A stretch of 64,000 nucleotides of DNA from positions 3,288,412 through 3,352,411 of the forward strand of contig CM022679.1 in the NCBI GenBank assembly GCA_012295275.1. The letters run 5' to 3'. This DNA is from Chrysomallon squamiferum (lineage: Eukaryota; Mollusca; Gastropoda; Neomphalida; Peltospiridae). This document shows, in pieces, positions 25,412 to 46,710 of the stretch. A program made the translations under genes and the position numbers. How positions within the stretch are numbered: position 1 is the stretch's first letter; each line of letters opens with the position of its first letter. The notes under the pieces were generated by a model. That model was not told where the DNA came from. It saw nothing but the letters and a program-made list of their open reading frames with translations, and made no database searches.

Positions 25412-25560
25412 TCATCACTCCACCACATCAGGCTGCACTTTGCCTCACTGTACCTGGACAGATGTATATAAAAAAAAAACAAAATCAGTTCTTGATACTG
25501 AATAAGAAAAGTTATTTCATTACACTTAATTTCGTGACAAAGTCATGTGTTGGAAACTTG
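25412..25560 (+). CDS. Possible last exon following 24815-24943, weak
   Basis: After TTCTCTTACAG, phase 2 reading gives HHSTTSGCTLPHCTWTDVY and runs open to a TAA near 25560. The alternative phase 0 gives SSLHHIRLHFASLYLDRCI and then a stop. The phase 0 peptide looks more natural, but the phase 2 frame is the one that would join the preceding segment. Left unresolved. Confidence 0.2.
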
Positions 25561-25599
25561 TAATAAAAATACAGTAATTTATTTATTTTTGATAATTTT

Positions 25600-26452
25600 A
25601 TGCTTTAGCCGCCAAAGTTTGAAAGTAACGAATGTTTGGTGATGGGGATGAAATTGAAGAAGATTAATTAATAAAATGTGTGAAACCAGTGTGTAAAGCA
25701 TTCTCTGACCAAACGTTTACATTACTCCACTGTTGACCAGCTGTTTAAACAACCAGGAAATAAAGACCTGTACAACAAACCAAACAAACCAACAAGACTA
25801 GACTAAAACTGGGAGGTCTAATCAATGATCTGCTACATCGTGCTGTTAAAAATTTAGTTAGCAGTAAAACTTTTCACAGCTGTTAACGTGTTTAACTCCT
25901 TCATGCATTTTATTTTTGTTTTATGTTGTTCTACGTTTCGTTACATAAATTATAGTTGTTTTCATTGTTTATTCTCCACCTATTTCATGTATATATATTT
26001 TTTTTCTTATCTGTTTATGGAATATATTAACCTTTTAATATTTTAGCCGTCTGTTAATATATTTAAAAATTATTTTACCTTTCTCTTTTTGTTATGTTAT
26101 TCTATGTAACTCAGCATAGCCCATCATTTTAATGGAAACTGAAATGAAGATTACAAAGTGATGTATTTAAATTTTTTATGCAGGAAAAGAAAAGAAAAAC
26201 AAAATGAGAACATTTTTATAATAATGTCACAGGATACAATTTAATATATTGAGTATAAACAATAAACATAACTAAACTTAACAGCTTGATAATTAAAAGA
26301 AAAAGACAATTTATAATCCGGTACTGTCATGGCTTACTCCCGATTAGTCGAATTCCCAATTTGTCGAAATGCTAAATATGGTTCAGTGGTCTTACCTGTC
26401 TTATAATGAACTGTTCCAGTATATCTGGAAACCGATTATTATTGTATAGATA
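25600..26452. other. Intergenic, AT-rich
   Basis: No gene seen. The end part (26220-26330) is similar to 27575-27685, so a short direct repeat brackets the first Tigger remnant. Confidence 0.45.
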
Positions 26453-27091
26453 AAGTAATACCTCGCTTATCGATATTCCGCTTTAACGATTTAAAAAAAA
26501 AAATATATATATATATATTTTTACAAATTATATAAATAGAAATTTAATAGTTAATTGCTCGAAATAAATGGTAGAAATGGATGCAATGCATGTGTTTAAG
26601 TTCGTTTTTCGTTCAGTCACGAGCTTCTCATGCAGTCACACGTGCACGTGGTGTTCAGATTATTCTCTTCTGCTTCCAGTTAGACTTAACTCTTTTTGTA
26701 ATTTACCCTTTCAATATGTCAAAACAAACAACAGTACACCGGCAAATGCTGATGATAAAAAAAAAAGAAAAACAAAAAGAAAGAACGGAAGACAATAACT
26801 TTAGAAACAAAATACGATATCTTATATGAATACAAAACCCACAAAAATGAACCCACAAAGAGCGGCATATAATTATTTCTTAATGTATTTGTATAAATTG
26901 ATTTGTAAATGATTTACTGTTCATTTAATACCTATAATCTATTAAATCATTTATGTCTAATTTGCCGTTGTATTTCTCCTTATTTAACTTCTTTTTTTTT
27001 TCTTTTTTTTTTATGTCAAATTTCATCAGTGAGAATGTAACCACTGTTTTTGACATTAATACTATGTAAATCAGTCTCCCGCTTAACGATA
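26453..27091 (+). mobile_element. pogo/Tigger-like DNA transposon remnant, right end lost
   Basis: Related to the element at 28228-29015 but inverted. It begins with AAGTAATACCTCGCTTATCG and is similar through to GTCTCCCGCTTAACGAT, after which the outer right terminus is missing. On the plus strand around 26785 a frame reads RKTITLETKYDI, the same transposase helix-turn-helix piece, in a different frame from the preceding ATG because of an A-run length change. Confidence 0.72.
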
Positions 27092-28227
27092 CCTCCTCAA
27101 GGGTCAGCTGAAATAACCCCGACAAAAATGGCACTAATGAGTGTTACAGAACATACTTATTGCAGTATTTACTTGTGCTTAAGAATGGTGAATTGAAATT
27201 GTTCACCCCCCTGACTTTTAAGTGCCTGGATGTTTCATAACCAACAAGCTCACAAACAAAACGGTAAATCTCCCTACCCACTTACGTATTTTGTTCTTAA
27301 CAGCGAGAAAGCTAAACAGTCATTTACAGCTTACATTATAACAGTTCATCATGGCTATTTTAAGGTCGTAGACACAATCTCTCGAAGTGTCCATTTTAAA
27401 TTGAGTTTAGCATAAATTTCTGTTGGCACGTGGAAATGGGCAGTACATGTGTATTTCATAATGTACTGACATTGCCATAGATGAAAAAAAACAAAACAAA
27501 CAATGTATGATGTTTAGTTTATAAAAAAAAAAACTTTGAGGACTACAGCTACATACTGCGTGGGTGTAATGTCATAGGGCAAGATTTTGTATATTAAGTA
27601 TAAACAATAAAATCATAAATAAACATTGACTAAAACCTGCCAGCATGACACTTAACAGAAAAATACAATTTATAATCCAGTCTAGCAACATGATAATCAA
27701 TTTAATATATAATGAACATGGCAGAAGTTTTATAAATTATTGAGACACAGAGAAATAGTAGACATTAAACTTAAAACCACTTAGATAGTTAAGTAACCAA
27801 TTTAGAAGAGTTTCAATAAAAGGCTGAGTAATGTAGATGTTAGACAGTCCACAATGAGAAATAATTCCAGACTGATGTCGTTATTTTCTAGGTCAGACGA
27901 TACTTTGCACCTCAGCTACAGTCCCCAGAATTAGCTCAAAAACAAAATTAGGAAACTAATAACAGAGAATACAAAGCTTTCACTGACATAACAAATACCT
28001 TTGAGTTTTTCTTTTTGCGTTCAAATTATAATAATCGACGTAGGTGAGGATTTTAATAGTAGTGACATCTATCCACCATCAATGCAGCTACTGTACATGT
28101 CACCTTCACCCATATTGTTTAGAGAGTCCATCAACAGAATTGTTAAACTTAATAAATAGGTTTTTGACTTCCTTCAGTAATTTTTGTGTGTTTTGCTTAC
28201 AATTTAATATTGAGATGATAATACATA
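27092..28227. other. Intergenic between the two Tigger remnants
   Basis: No convincing gene. Contains the 27575-27685 repeat copy; otherwise unique AT-rich sequence. Confidence 0.45.
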
Positions 28228-29015
28228 CAGTAATACCTGTGTTTAACGATGTAACTGGTTCCAAATTTCCGATCGTTAACTGAGATATCGTTAAGCGGGA
28301 GACTAATTTACATAGAATTAATGTTAAAAACAGTGATTACGTTCTCGCTGATGAGATTTGACATAAAAAAAGTTAAATAAGGAGAAATAAAACGGCAGTT
28401 TAAACATAAATGATTTAATAGATATTAAACAAAGAGTAAATCATTTACAAATCAGTTTATGCAAATAGATTAAGAATAATTATATACTGCTCATTGCGAT
28501 TAGATTAATTGATATTTCATTCTTATTCGAATTTGGTTCACTTCTTGCTTTATAAAAATGAATCAAGAGATCCTTGCTTTCCAGACAATATTTTCTTTTC
28601 ACTCTAAATTTCACGACAGCAATTTCATGATATCGTATTTTGTTTCTAAAGTTATTGTCTTCCGTTTCTTTTTTATCATCAGCATTCACCAGTGTACTAT
28701 CTATTCGTTTTGATATACTGGAAAGGTAAATTACAAAAGAGTTAAGTCTAAATTCAAGCAGAAGAGAAGAGAGAATGACGTTTGGATGTCAACTGATCAA
28801 CACAAGCTGAAGGAAGCTTCAGCTAAAACTGAACGAAGAACGAACGAAAAATGAACAGACTTAAACACATGCATTGTACCAATTTGTACCATTTATTTCG
28901 AGCAATTAACTGTTCAATTTCTATTTATATAATTTGTGAAAAAAAAGATCGTAAAAGCTAAATGTCGTAAAGCGGGAGATTGTTAAACGGGAGATCGTTA
29001 AGCGAGGTATTGCTG
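28228..29015 (-). mobile_element. pogo/Tigger-like DNA transposon remnant, complete ends (788 bp)
   Basis: Left end CAGTAATACCTGTGTTTAACG and right end ending CGAGGTATTGCTG are terminal inverted repeats, flanked by TA on both sides (28226-28227 and 29016-29017), the Tc1/mariner target signature. On the minus strand around 28680-28610 a frame reads KKKRKTITLETKYDIMKLL, matching the N-terminal helix-turn-helix of pogo/Tigger transposases, then stops. There is no room for the DDE catalytic domain, so this is a deleted, non-autonomous derivative. Confidence 0.8.
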
Positions 29016-29267
29016 TATTTCATCGATCCTGTAAAGGTGTTTTTCTTTTACTAATTTCTTTTGGCTTCTAAACACAGTGTGGTTCTCTGGTAGACTGAGC
29101 TAACATAAACAAAATTCTGTTGGGGACCAAAAAGCCATTTTCTGTGTGGTCCGATGAGCCAGTTTGGTGGCTCATTGCATTTCATTGCATTGCATCTCAT
29201 TGATTACCTAACTATAAACTCAGTGTTGTCTGATAGATATTTAAATACTGATATTACTTTTCTTCAG

Positions 29268-29564
29268 GATAGACTAGACTGCTGTAGTTGGTATAAAAAA
29301 TGCCTGAAACAAAAGAACAGAAGACCGACTGAGGTCTCTTCTCAACAGAGCTGCATCGGTGTAATCACACAACCAAACGATGACAATGAAGACCAGTTTC
29401 TCAGAACATCTCCCAGGCACTCTATGTTATGTGCATCTACTGAGGCTGTCCAGGAAGAAATCAGCTCAGCTGAGGCAGATTTGATTTTCAGTGTCCTTCC
29501 TAAACCTTTTTGTGCAAACTACCAAAAGACAGAAGGGAATCGTACAATTCAGTGGCAGTTTTGA
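29268..29564 (+). CDS. Possible orphan terminal exon, 98 codons to TGA
   Basis: An open frame begins right after a good acceptor (ACTTTTCTTCAG) and runs 98 codons to a TGA, with AATAAA near 29761 and 29783. Composition looks protein-like rather than repeat-derived: it opens DRLDCCSWYKKC, has an acidic part (NDDNEDQF) and ends NRTIQWQF. I do not recognise a family. The frame stays open upstream to 29154, so a longer coding segment is possible. No partner exon is firmly linked. Could be a chance frame. Confidence 0.3.
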   Translation, partial: DRLDCCSWYKKCLKQKNRRPTEVSSQQSCIGVITQPNDDNEDQFLRTSPRHSMLCASTEAVQEEISSAEADLIFSVLPKPFCANYQKTEGNRTIQWQF

Positions 29565-30691
<1,127 letters not shown>

Positions 30692-30969
30692 TTTGTAACA
30701 CAATAACTTTTAAAAATTATCAATATATTCATGAAGTTTAAATATTTATTAGAAATGATAAAGATTTAAAATTCAGCGTAAGAATGGTTCTCATTTTCTG
30801 GGCTGCAATTGTTACTATTTCTTCGTAAACACTGAGGTTTCTTGACGAATTATTATTATTTTGTTTTCTTCTTGTTCTTCTTATTCGTCTTCTCACTGTC
30901 ATCGTTATTATTATTATTATTATTAATTCTTTATTTCTTCATTTTTTTTGTAGCTTTCAGTGTCTCAAA
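30692..30969 (+). promoter_or_regulatory. Gene 1 upstream block with conserved 5' leader
   Basis: This segment shares a block (around 30724-30770, with ATATTCATGAA then an AT-rich stretch) with the regions before genes 2 and 3. Immediately before ATG all copies have (T/C)TTTCAGTGT(T/C)T(C/T)AAA. CTTTCAG after a T-rich run is also a good splice acceptor, so the start codon may lie in a second exon behind an unseen noncoding first exon. Confidence 0.4.
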
Positions 30970-38302
<7,333 letters not shown>

Positions 38303-41300
38303 CAACCGAAGCAAAAAGATAAAAATAAAAGGAAATAAAAAAAAAAATATATATATATCTTCTCCATGGGTCACTTAAAAAGAAAATTGGCCATCATTTC
38401 TTTCATAAAATGGAGTTGTCTGATTTAATGAATGTTTGCGTCGTACATAAAATTACAATGAGGCAACCGCTTGACAACTGCGACAGAAATTGTGTTTTGT
38501 TAATCATCCGATTAAAGAGGTTTTGGTGCCATTTCCGATGTTTTAGAATATTTTTAGTAGCAATTTTAGCACTAAAACTATATAACATAACCAACTGAAA
38601 AGAAAAATACTTGTTGAAAATCAACCATTTCTTAACTTACAATTATGTCCAGCGAATAATAACAAGTGTAAGAGTTAAACTACTACATGACAACGTGTAT
38701 TTTCAACAGGTTCATTATCAACTAAGTGTAAAACGTATTCCAAATGTCATATAATTATTTTATACAGCAGTACCTAGAAAGATATAGAAATTTGCAGTTA
38801 TAACCAGAGTTCGTTAAATCTATCATGAAACTAATGAAACTTTAGCTTCAGGGATCCTAATACCAGAGGGACCCAGAAACGACTTTATTCCACACTTCTT
38901 CAAAACTAAATTTTAAAATCAAAATCTAAACCCTCGTTGCTTTTGCAAAATATCTGTTGTCATGGAACATTGATGGACACTGTGTTAATTGTATTGTGTA
39001 TCTAAGAAGAAGTATAAATACTGTCGGGGATGAATGAAATTAATACTTCTATATTAAACGTTTATATTCGGATAGCCAACAAAAGAATGATTACTTGTTA
39101 ATAAAACCATTAATAATGACAACAACAACAACAACAACATCAACAATAATAATAATAATGATAAAGATAATAATAATAATTTATATAAAATTTGGAGTTT
39201 AAGAGATATTAGCTAACAATAGTGAGGATCAGAATATAAAATATAAGAAGTAGTATTTTTCTTACATTTTCACATGACTCCGAGTATTTCCTTCCCATTT
39301 CGTCTTTCATAATATACATGATCTAATTTATGTTTGTATAATTACTAAAAATCGAAAAAAGAAGGAAATGACAGAACTGAACCATGCTATAATATATTTA
39401 TAATCTTTCTGTTTTCACTTAAAATATGAACAAACACAGCTATGATAAATTATCAGAAGACTCGTGATTCTGAAATCCGTGTTTTAAACAGTGATTAGTT
39501 GTAACAGCTAGGTTAAGTTAAACAAGTCAGTTTACACGATCCTAGCGACTGAGTTACTGAGCTAGGAGTTCAGTAAAGAAAACATTTATAAAATGTTCAG
39601 TTGTTTTTACAGTGAACACGACGTCAAAGTAAATAAATCGTAATTAATTTGATTATAAAATGCAATCACCAAAAACAAAGAAACAAACAGTAATAATAAT
39701 AATAAAAAAAATAATCATCATAACGATGATGATGATTTTTATGGTAATGATGATGGTAATGATGATGATAATAATACTACTAATGATGTAGATAATAATA
39801 ATAATAATAATAAAATAAAAAACATCTGAATAAATAAAAAAAAAAAAAAAATAAATAATAAACAAACAAATAAAAAAAAAAAAAAAAAAAATAATAAACA
39901 AACAAATAAATAATTATATAAAAAAATAAATAAAGCAATAAAATTAAAACAACAAATTAGATCAAGAAGGAAAGATCATTTTCATCTACGGAAATAATAA
40001 GGTAAAATATTTGTATGAAGAGTCCGGAATGTCATCAACAGGATAGTTTGTTAGTGAGATTATTTTAAATGAGAATGTTAGACTAAACCTCTTTAATGAG
40101 AAAATTACTCTGTAAGATAGTAATGTACTTTGTCACTGGAATCTTATCAGAGTCGTCACGATGATTTGTATGATATTGTTATTATTGTTATTTATTTTTT
40201 AGTATATTTTTACTGGATATACAATCTCTGTGTGTTATGTTTTCATTATCTTACACTTTGCCACCAATTTGACAACTATAACAAGAACAGCAACAAAACA
40301 AACAAAAACAAACTAACGAGAAAAACCTAACAAAACCCTCACAAATAACGACAGACAAAAAGCTACCGTGATAAAGAATAATTTATCAGTTATTAATTTA
40401 TTTTGTACCAAAGTCTTCACACATATTTGTCGTGCTTGTTTACTATTTTCTGATATTTCGACACATGAACAAATTTATCTCTGTTTATTCTCTCTCTATT
40501 TCACTGATATCTATATCTACAAACTGTTTTTCAGCACTTTTATGTTAATGCTATTTTTTCAAAACAGACAAAAAGTGTGCTTTAAATTATTAATATATAG
40601 CTCAGTAGAACTAAAGCGATACTCTGATTATCTCTTTAAATGTTTTGAAATTATAACTTTTCTTCACAAAACATTATGAAAGATAGATATTTGTAACCTT
40701 TTAAATAATATTTATAAAAAAAAATTAAAATAAATAGTCCTAGTTAGAGCTTTCTGCTTTTCAATTCTTCTTCTTCTTCTAATTATTATCGTTATCCCAA
40801 CGACTTTTAAATAAATAAATAAATATAATAATAAAATAACCATAATAAAATTAATAACTATTTTGGAATCCTTACTGAATCATCTTGATAGCATTACCCA
40901 AATCAGAAAATTATTAAAAATGTGAAGGCAAGATTTCTGAAACCCTGTATATCAGCTTCAAGAGCCCGAAATATGTTAAATATCAAGAAAAACGTTACAC
41001 AACATCCGTACACATAATGAAAGAGTTAATAATCTTTCCTTTAGAGATATTTATGTTTGATGTGTTTATTAGTTTCTGGTGTTTTGTTCTGATATTTCGT
41101 AATATGAATAATATTCCCTTTGTTTAATCTTCACATATTTCATGATTATTTATTCTTTTTTTCATTTTTTTGTTCACGCAATGACATCAACTTGAAATAA
41201 ATATATTCATAGGCGTCAGACCTACTGAAGGGTTGTTGTTCAGTTTTGAGTACAGCCATTTGTGTACACTGACTTAATAAGAAAATGTTATCGTTGTTTA

Positions 41301-42081
41301 TATTTCTTTTTCATTCTCCACTGTAACTATTTTCTGTAATTTGATGGTAACGATATTTTGTGTATAACAGGCAAAAACGATTCAGAAGTATGTTCTTAAT
41401 TATTAGTATGTAGTTGAATATGAGATATCGAAGAGAAATTTTTAGATTTTTGGAAATTACTATCAGAATAGATTTAAATAACTAACCAAAGGAGAAAGTA
41501 AATGGTCATAATAGACAGCTATCTTCAAAAAAAAAAAAAAAATTGCCTACAGAAGCTAATGAAATAAGGATATTTGAATAACATTTACATACATTTATTA
41601 ATTTTGTTTTTCATTTATTATATATATATATATGTATGTATATTTAATTTATTTATTTTGGTTTTATATCATCACTACATAGGAGCTTTTTTTTAAATTA
41701 GTTACTCAAGAGATATAATTGAAAATAAAACTTGTGAAAGGAAAGTCAGTACGTGCCAGTGAATCAGTGAAATAATCTACACATTGTAGACATCCGAAAT
41801 GTTACCCTGAAAAATTAATAATAACTAAAATGAAGTAAATAAAGGCTTTTTTTTCGTTAACGACAGATGTGAGAATATATTACCAGCAGAATGTCAGTAC
41901 TATTTTGTTTGATGTTGTTGTTTTTTGTAACACAATTAATATCAAAATTGAAACATATTCATGAAATGTAAATAGTTATTCAAAACGACAGAAACTGTTT
42001 AGAAAATATTGGTTTATGATACTGAGATCTCAGCAGAACGATTGTTCTTTATTTAGTTTTTGCAGCTTTCAGTGTTTCAAA
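38303..42081. other. Spacer between genes 1 and 2 (long type)
   Basis: No gene recognised. It starts with an AATAAA signal. A block from 38358 to about 39000 recurs after genes 2 (46790) and 3 (55100). A second block from about 39183 to 40720 recurs only after gene 3 (55925-57170), apart from its last part, which is also present at 48060-48560. It contains trinucleotide and A-rich tracts at 39115-39180 and 39690-39930. Short open frames in the shared block are not conserved in frame between copies. Confidence 0.6.
41940..42081 (+). promoter_or_regulatory. Gene 2 upstream block with conserved 5' leader
   Basis: The CATATTCATGAAATG block at about 41951 lies ~130 bases before ATG, as in gene 3. 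The leader GCAGCTTTCAGTGTTTCAAA directly precedes the start and could be a 3' splice site. Confidence 0.4.
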
Positions 42082-42174
42082 ATGCGGTATCTTGTATCAG
42101 TATTTTTCCTTTTAGCGGTGATGAATTTGTCAACTGAAGGTAAAACTATAAAATTAGTTATGATCATCACGCTC

Positions 42175-42226
<52 letters not shown>

Positions 42227-44460
42227 TCACACACACATATATATGTATGTATGTATCTATTAAATTGTGCTTTATTGGTTATTACACCATGATATCATCA
42301 AACATTTCTGAATTATCTTTACAGAACAAACTCTTCAAATCACTGTTGTCGATTAACATAAAACGTTTCAGATAAATGTTACGTTTTCTATTTTTACATG
42401 TGGTTTAGAATTTTAATGTCAGTTTTCTCAATTTTGTTCCCTTCTTCTTTAGAGCCTTTTAGGATTGTTTGCTATTACACAAACTGGTCGCAGTACAGAT
42501 ACGGAAAAGCAAAGTTCGTCCCAGACAACATAAATCCTTCGTTATGCACTCATTTCGTTTACGCATTTGCGGGTCTGAATATCGTCGCTGAAACGATGAG
42601 AGGTGAGAAATAGAGAAAAGTTAAACATTTTAAACTGTTTTACTTATTCCATTTTCTCATATTAGGTTACTAAGCAGTGTCTTTATGTAGGGTAAATAAA
42701 AGAAGATCCAGAAAGATATCCTTCCACTTCGTTCGACAGGCAAACGATAAATTATATAAGTCTCGTAAGATTGCTTTGATCAAAGAATGTTTCTTTGAGA
42801 TCGAGATATTGGTTCTACTATTCATACCAACAAAATTGTAGATATATAATGTGTATCGGAATCAGTATTTTAATTTATTATCAGTAACACACACCGACAC
42901 AAACATACACACGTACACATATAAAGTTTAGTTTTACTATGACACTTAATCCTAATAAATTTCCTTTTTACAGTTGAACTAAAAGCTTCAGAATGGAATG
43001 ATGAATCTACTGGAGGTTTGATGGGAATGTAGGTTACCATAGTTACATGATATACGTAATGTGTAGTTTGGTAGATTTTGTATTTCCTTCTTTTTTTTGT
43101 TGCCAAAATTTAAAATGAGTTATAAAATATATGTCGTTATCCTTAACCGTAAATGCAGAAAAATTTCAACAGAATAAGTAGTACATTTCCAGTGAGAAAT
43201 AATTGAAATGAAGACTTTTTAGAATCCGAAAACTATGAAACCTCCCCAAAGAAAGTCTGATAACGCAAACACAACTGCACAACCGTCACGCACATACTCA
43301 AGTATTCAAGTACAATAATTCTGGTTGTTAATGATATTATTGTTAATAATATTTTTATTTGAAGGTATGAACAATTTCAAAAAATTCGTAATCCATGTTC
43401 AAATGTCAAAACGCTTCTCGCTGTTGATGGATGGAGCCAAATAACAAATAATAAACATAATATGTTTACGTCACGTACGATGATCCGAACGTTTGCTGAA
43501 GATGCAGTCACTTTCTTGAGAAAATACAAATTTGATGGACTCGATATGCATTGGAATTATAATGACAAAAGTCTACCACCAAACACCAAGGATTTACTAG
43601 GCGAAATTTTAATGGTATCGTAAACTCAAATTCACGTCTGCTGTCTTAATCGTTTTTCTGAGTCAGTCTCACTTATGTTCTAAATAATTAAGTTGAAAAA
43701 TAATTATTTCATCTTATACATCACTGATGTGTAGAACGTTCCTGAAATAATGAACCATACGTTGTTTTTGTAGACCTTGCTGACGACGTTTGTTAGAGAA
43801 GCAACGAGAGAGAAAAGACCTAGACTCCTGTTGGTTGTATCTACGAACGCGCCGTTATCTGTTTACAAGCGGCTTTATAACAGGATACGTGTATGGAGGT
43901 TGTATAAAGAAATAAACGAAACATGACATAATACTAAAATGTCCCTCAGTGAATGAATAAATGGCTATTAGTTCAATTACTTCTGAATATATTATGAGAT
44001 ATCAGGATTTTTTAAATATTAGAATGCAGAGATATAATTATATTTCATAAATAACCCGGTGGAGGGTAATGCTTAGATCTATAAGAAAATTTCATACATT
44101 AATATGCTTATGGAGAAAACAAAAACAGAACAAACAAACAAAACAACCTTTGTTTTCTGAAGCTGTAGTTTTAATGAGATTTACACATTTCAGCTACATT
44201 GACTTCATGAACCTCATTACGTATGATTTGCATGGTCCATGGAATAACTTTACACATCACTTCAGTCCACTTTTTGATAAGAATGACTCTGACGCAAACA
44301 GTGTTGTGAGTTTATGTTTTTATATTAAAGAAAAACTACACAATAGTATTATTAACGTTCCTTCATTGCAAAGGCCTGCCGATATTTTAAATTTATTTTC
44401 AAAAATAATTATGACATACATTTTCGTTTTCTTTCTTTCATTCTTTATTATTATTATTAC

Positions 44461-44524
<64 letters not shown>

Positions 44525-46496
44525 TTTATATGCATCTTGTTTTTGAATTCTTATTGTTCTTCTTTATTTATTTCATCTTTCGCCAGGAATCTTTAATGCA
44601 ATCTTGGGTGTCTGCTTCATGTCCTAAAGAAAAACTAAATCTGGGTCTAGCATTCTACGGTCGATCGTTTACTCTCACATCAGATGAAACTGGTCTAAAT
44701 GCGCCTGCTACTCCAGGAAGACGTGGTTTGTACACTCGAACTGATGGATTTCTGGCACATTACGAGGTCAGATATACACACGTTTGTAAAACGATAAATC
44801 TTATTTTATTTCTAAAATTAAATTCATTCACTGATAGATTCATTTTATTTTCTAAAAACCTCTATTACCTATTGATTATATGTAGTAAGAAATGTCATAA
44901 ATAATATAAAAAAAAAAAAAAAAAAAAACTGAAATGTTCCTTAATAACGGAGATTTGTTTCCTTTTATTATTACTTCCTTTCCATTACTTTCATTTCACT
45001 TTCTTGTGGGTTTTGTGGTGTTTTTTTTGTGAGATATAATTATTGAAAAATTATTTGATTAACGTGGGTTTGTTTTCATGAAAATATAATTTACATAGAT
45101 GTGCTAAATTACTTAGATATGTAAAATGAAGAGTAAATCCACGAGGGAGATGTACCTGAAAGATAACAAGGTTTTCTACATGATTAGCGGAAATCAGTGG
45201 GTAGCATACGAAAACGATATCAGTATCAGAACTAAGGTAGGTTTCACACATACATCAACAAACACAGACGCAGTTACCTACATATAAATATGTATGTAGT
45301 TTCCATTGTCGAATGGTACCATACTTTCTCTTTTCTGAAGCATTTTCGAGGTGTAGAAGTCTAGAGATACATACATACTTGCACAGATACATACATACAT
45401 ATAATTACAGGTATGCTATGCGAAACACGAAGGTTTTGGAGGAGTTATGATCTGGGCTGTAGATCTCGATGACTTTAACGGAGAGTTTTGTGGAAAAGGA
45501 AAATGGCCGCTGTTAAAAGCTGTTAAAGATCAGATTGAAGGAAAACCTCCATGTGAACCAGTGGCTAAGTATGTGTTTAGCACCTTAAAGATGTTGTCAT
45601 ATTTTAGAACACCTTTTATTGTCTTCTACTGTCATGAAATTTACTTGAAAGTGAATTCTAGTAGATATTTTGCGATTCATTCGTTTATGGAGATTAATAT
45701 ATTTAAAAATACTATTCACGGTATATTATACCATAAAACTTTGGCTAATAAAACTATTTCACCCTTTGATAAAATAAGTTAAATGTAAAGGAAATAAAAG
45801 TAATATTACTGGAAAGCATCTAACATTTTCACAGAGTTAACGTCTTAAATATAATTAACATAACATTAATTGAGATATTGTTTTCATTGTAGACCTAGGA
45901 AGAAGGATAAAAGAGGAACAGGTATTTCTCATTAGCCTTTAACTATATATTCGACTAAATGTAACTATAAATAGAAGAAAAACAAGACGAAAGAAGAAGA
46001 ATAATAATATACTTTTATTCTAATCGGAAGGAATATAGCTGGTTTCCTCTCTAGTTATAAGAATGGTCCTGACGCCATGTAATTTTAAATGATAATTTGT
46101 TGATTAAAATATTTTCTTTAAAATCTAGAAAATTAAAAAATTGTGCAAGGTGTGAACAGACACTTAAGATTAGAAAATTTAATTTGTAGATTAAAGTCTA
46201 GACAGAGCTTTTACGAGGAAGAAATAAAATATTGTCACATTTTCTTACATGATGTTAGATATAAGTTAAAGATACACAGTTATGAAAAGCACTGATTGTA
46301 CTTCATGTGCTGCACTAATCAGTTTTGTAGAGAAATCAATCAAGTTCAGTCATTTTACTTGATAACACTACTACTGGTGGTAGTAGTAGTAGTAATTTAA
46401 ATAATAATTTTAGTAATAATATTATTACTGTTATTATTATTATTTTTACTACTACTACTACTACTACTACTACTATTACTATTACTGCTGCTACTA

Positions 46497-46531
<35 letters not shown>

Positions 46532-46569
46532 ACTACTACCACTACTACTACTACTACTACTATTACTAT

Positions 46570-46618
<49 letters not shown>

Positions 46619-46628
46619 ACTACCACTA

Positions 46629-46663
<35 letters not shown>

Positions 46664-46710
46664 ACTACCACTACTACTATTATTATTTTCCAGAAAGACC
46701 TGAGTTTTAG
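42082..46710 (+). CDS. GH18 chitinase-like protein, gene 2 (catalytically dead, 11 coding exons, 417 aa)
   Basis: Coding exons: 42082-42139, 42453-42602, 42974-43028, 43365-43614, 43774-43898, 44194-44305, 44587-44766, 45117-45236, 45411-45568, 45893-45921, 46694-46710; total 1254 nt with the same phases as gene 1. Signal peptide at residues 1-19. The GH18 catalytic strand reads [10 protein letters not shown]: the middle Asp is His150 and the acid/base Glu is Asn152. The AVDGW segment (D109), the TYDLHG motif (Y223, D224) and the barrel Trp (W365) are visible, with an NFT glycosylation sequon in exon 6. The tail is short and basic and ends ERPEF, because the last exon meets a TAG after 17 bases; gene 1 reads 24 bases further through the matching position. 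AATAAA is at 46751. Likely a secreted lectin-like protein. Exon 7 is very close to gene 1, while exons 8 and 9 are closer to gene 3. Confidence 0.87.
42177..42228. repeat. (AC)n tract in gene 2 intron 1
   Basis: A pure AC dinucleotide, shorter in gene 3 intron 1 (49925-49942). Confidence 0.95.
43365..43614 (+). CDS. Gene 2 exon 4: GH18 active-site exon with H/N replacements
   Basis: Same 250 nt length and phases as in gene 1. It reads LLAVDGWS and then [10 protein letters not shown]: His150 and Asn152 occupy the catalytic Asp and Glu positions. The acceptor is TTGAAG and the donor GTATCG. Confidence 0.86.
44449..44525. repeat. (TTA)n tract in gene 2 intron 6
   Basis: A pure TTA trinucleotide tract about 60 bases before the exon 7 acceptor. 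Confidence 0.95.
46365..46680. repeat. (ACT)n / (GCT)n array before the last exon of gene 2
   Basis: A trinucleotide array with blocks of ACT alternating with GCT, in the same intron position as in genes 1 and 3 but of different length and composition. The open frames across it (poly-Ser, poly-Val) are repeat artefacts. Confidence 0.9.
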
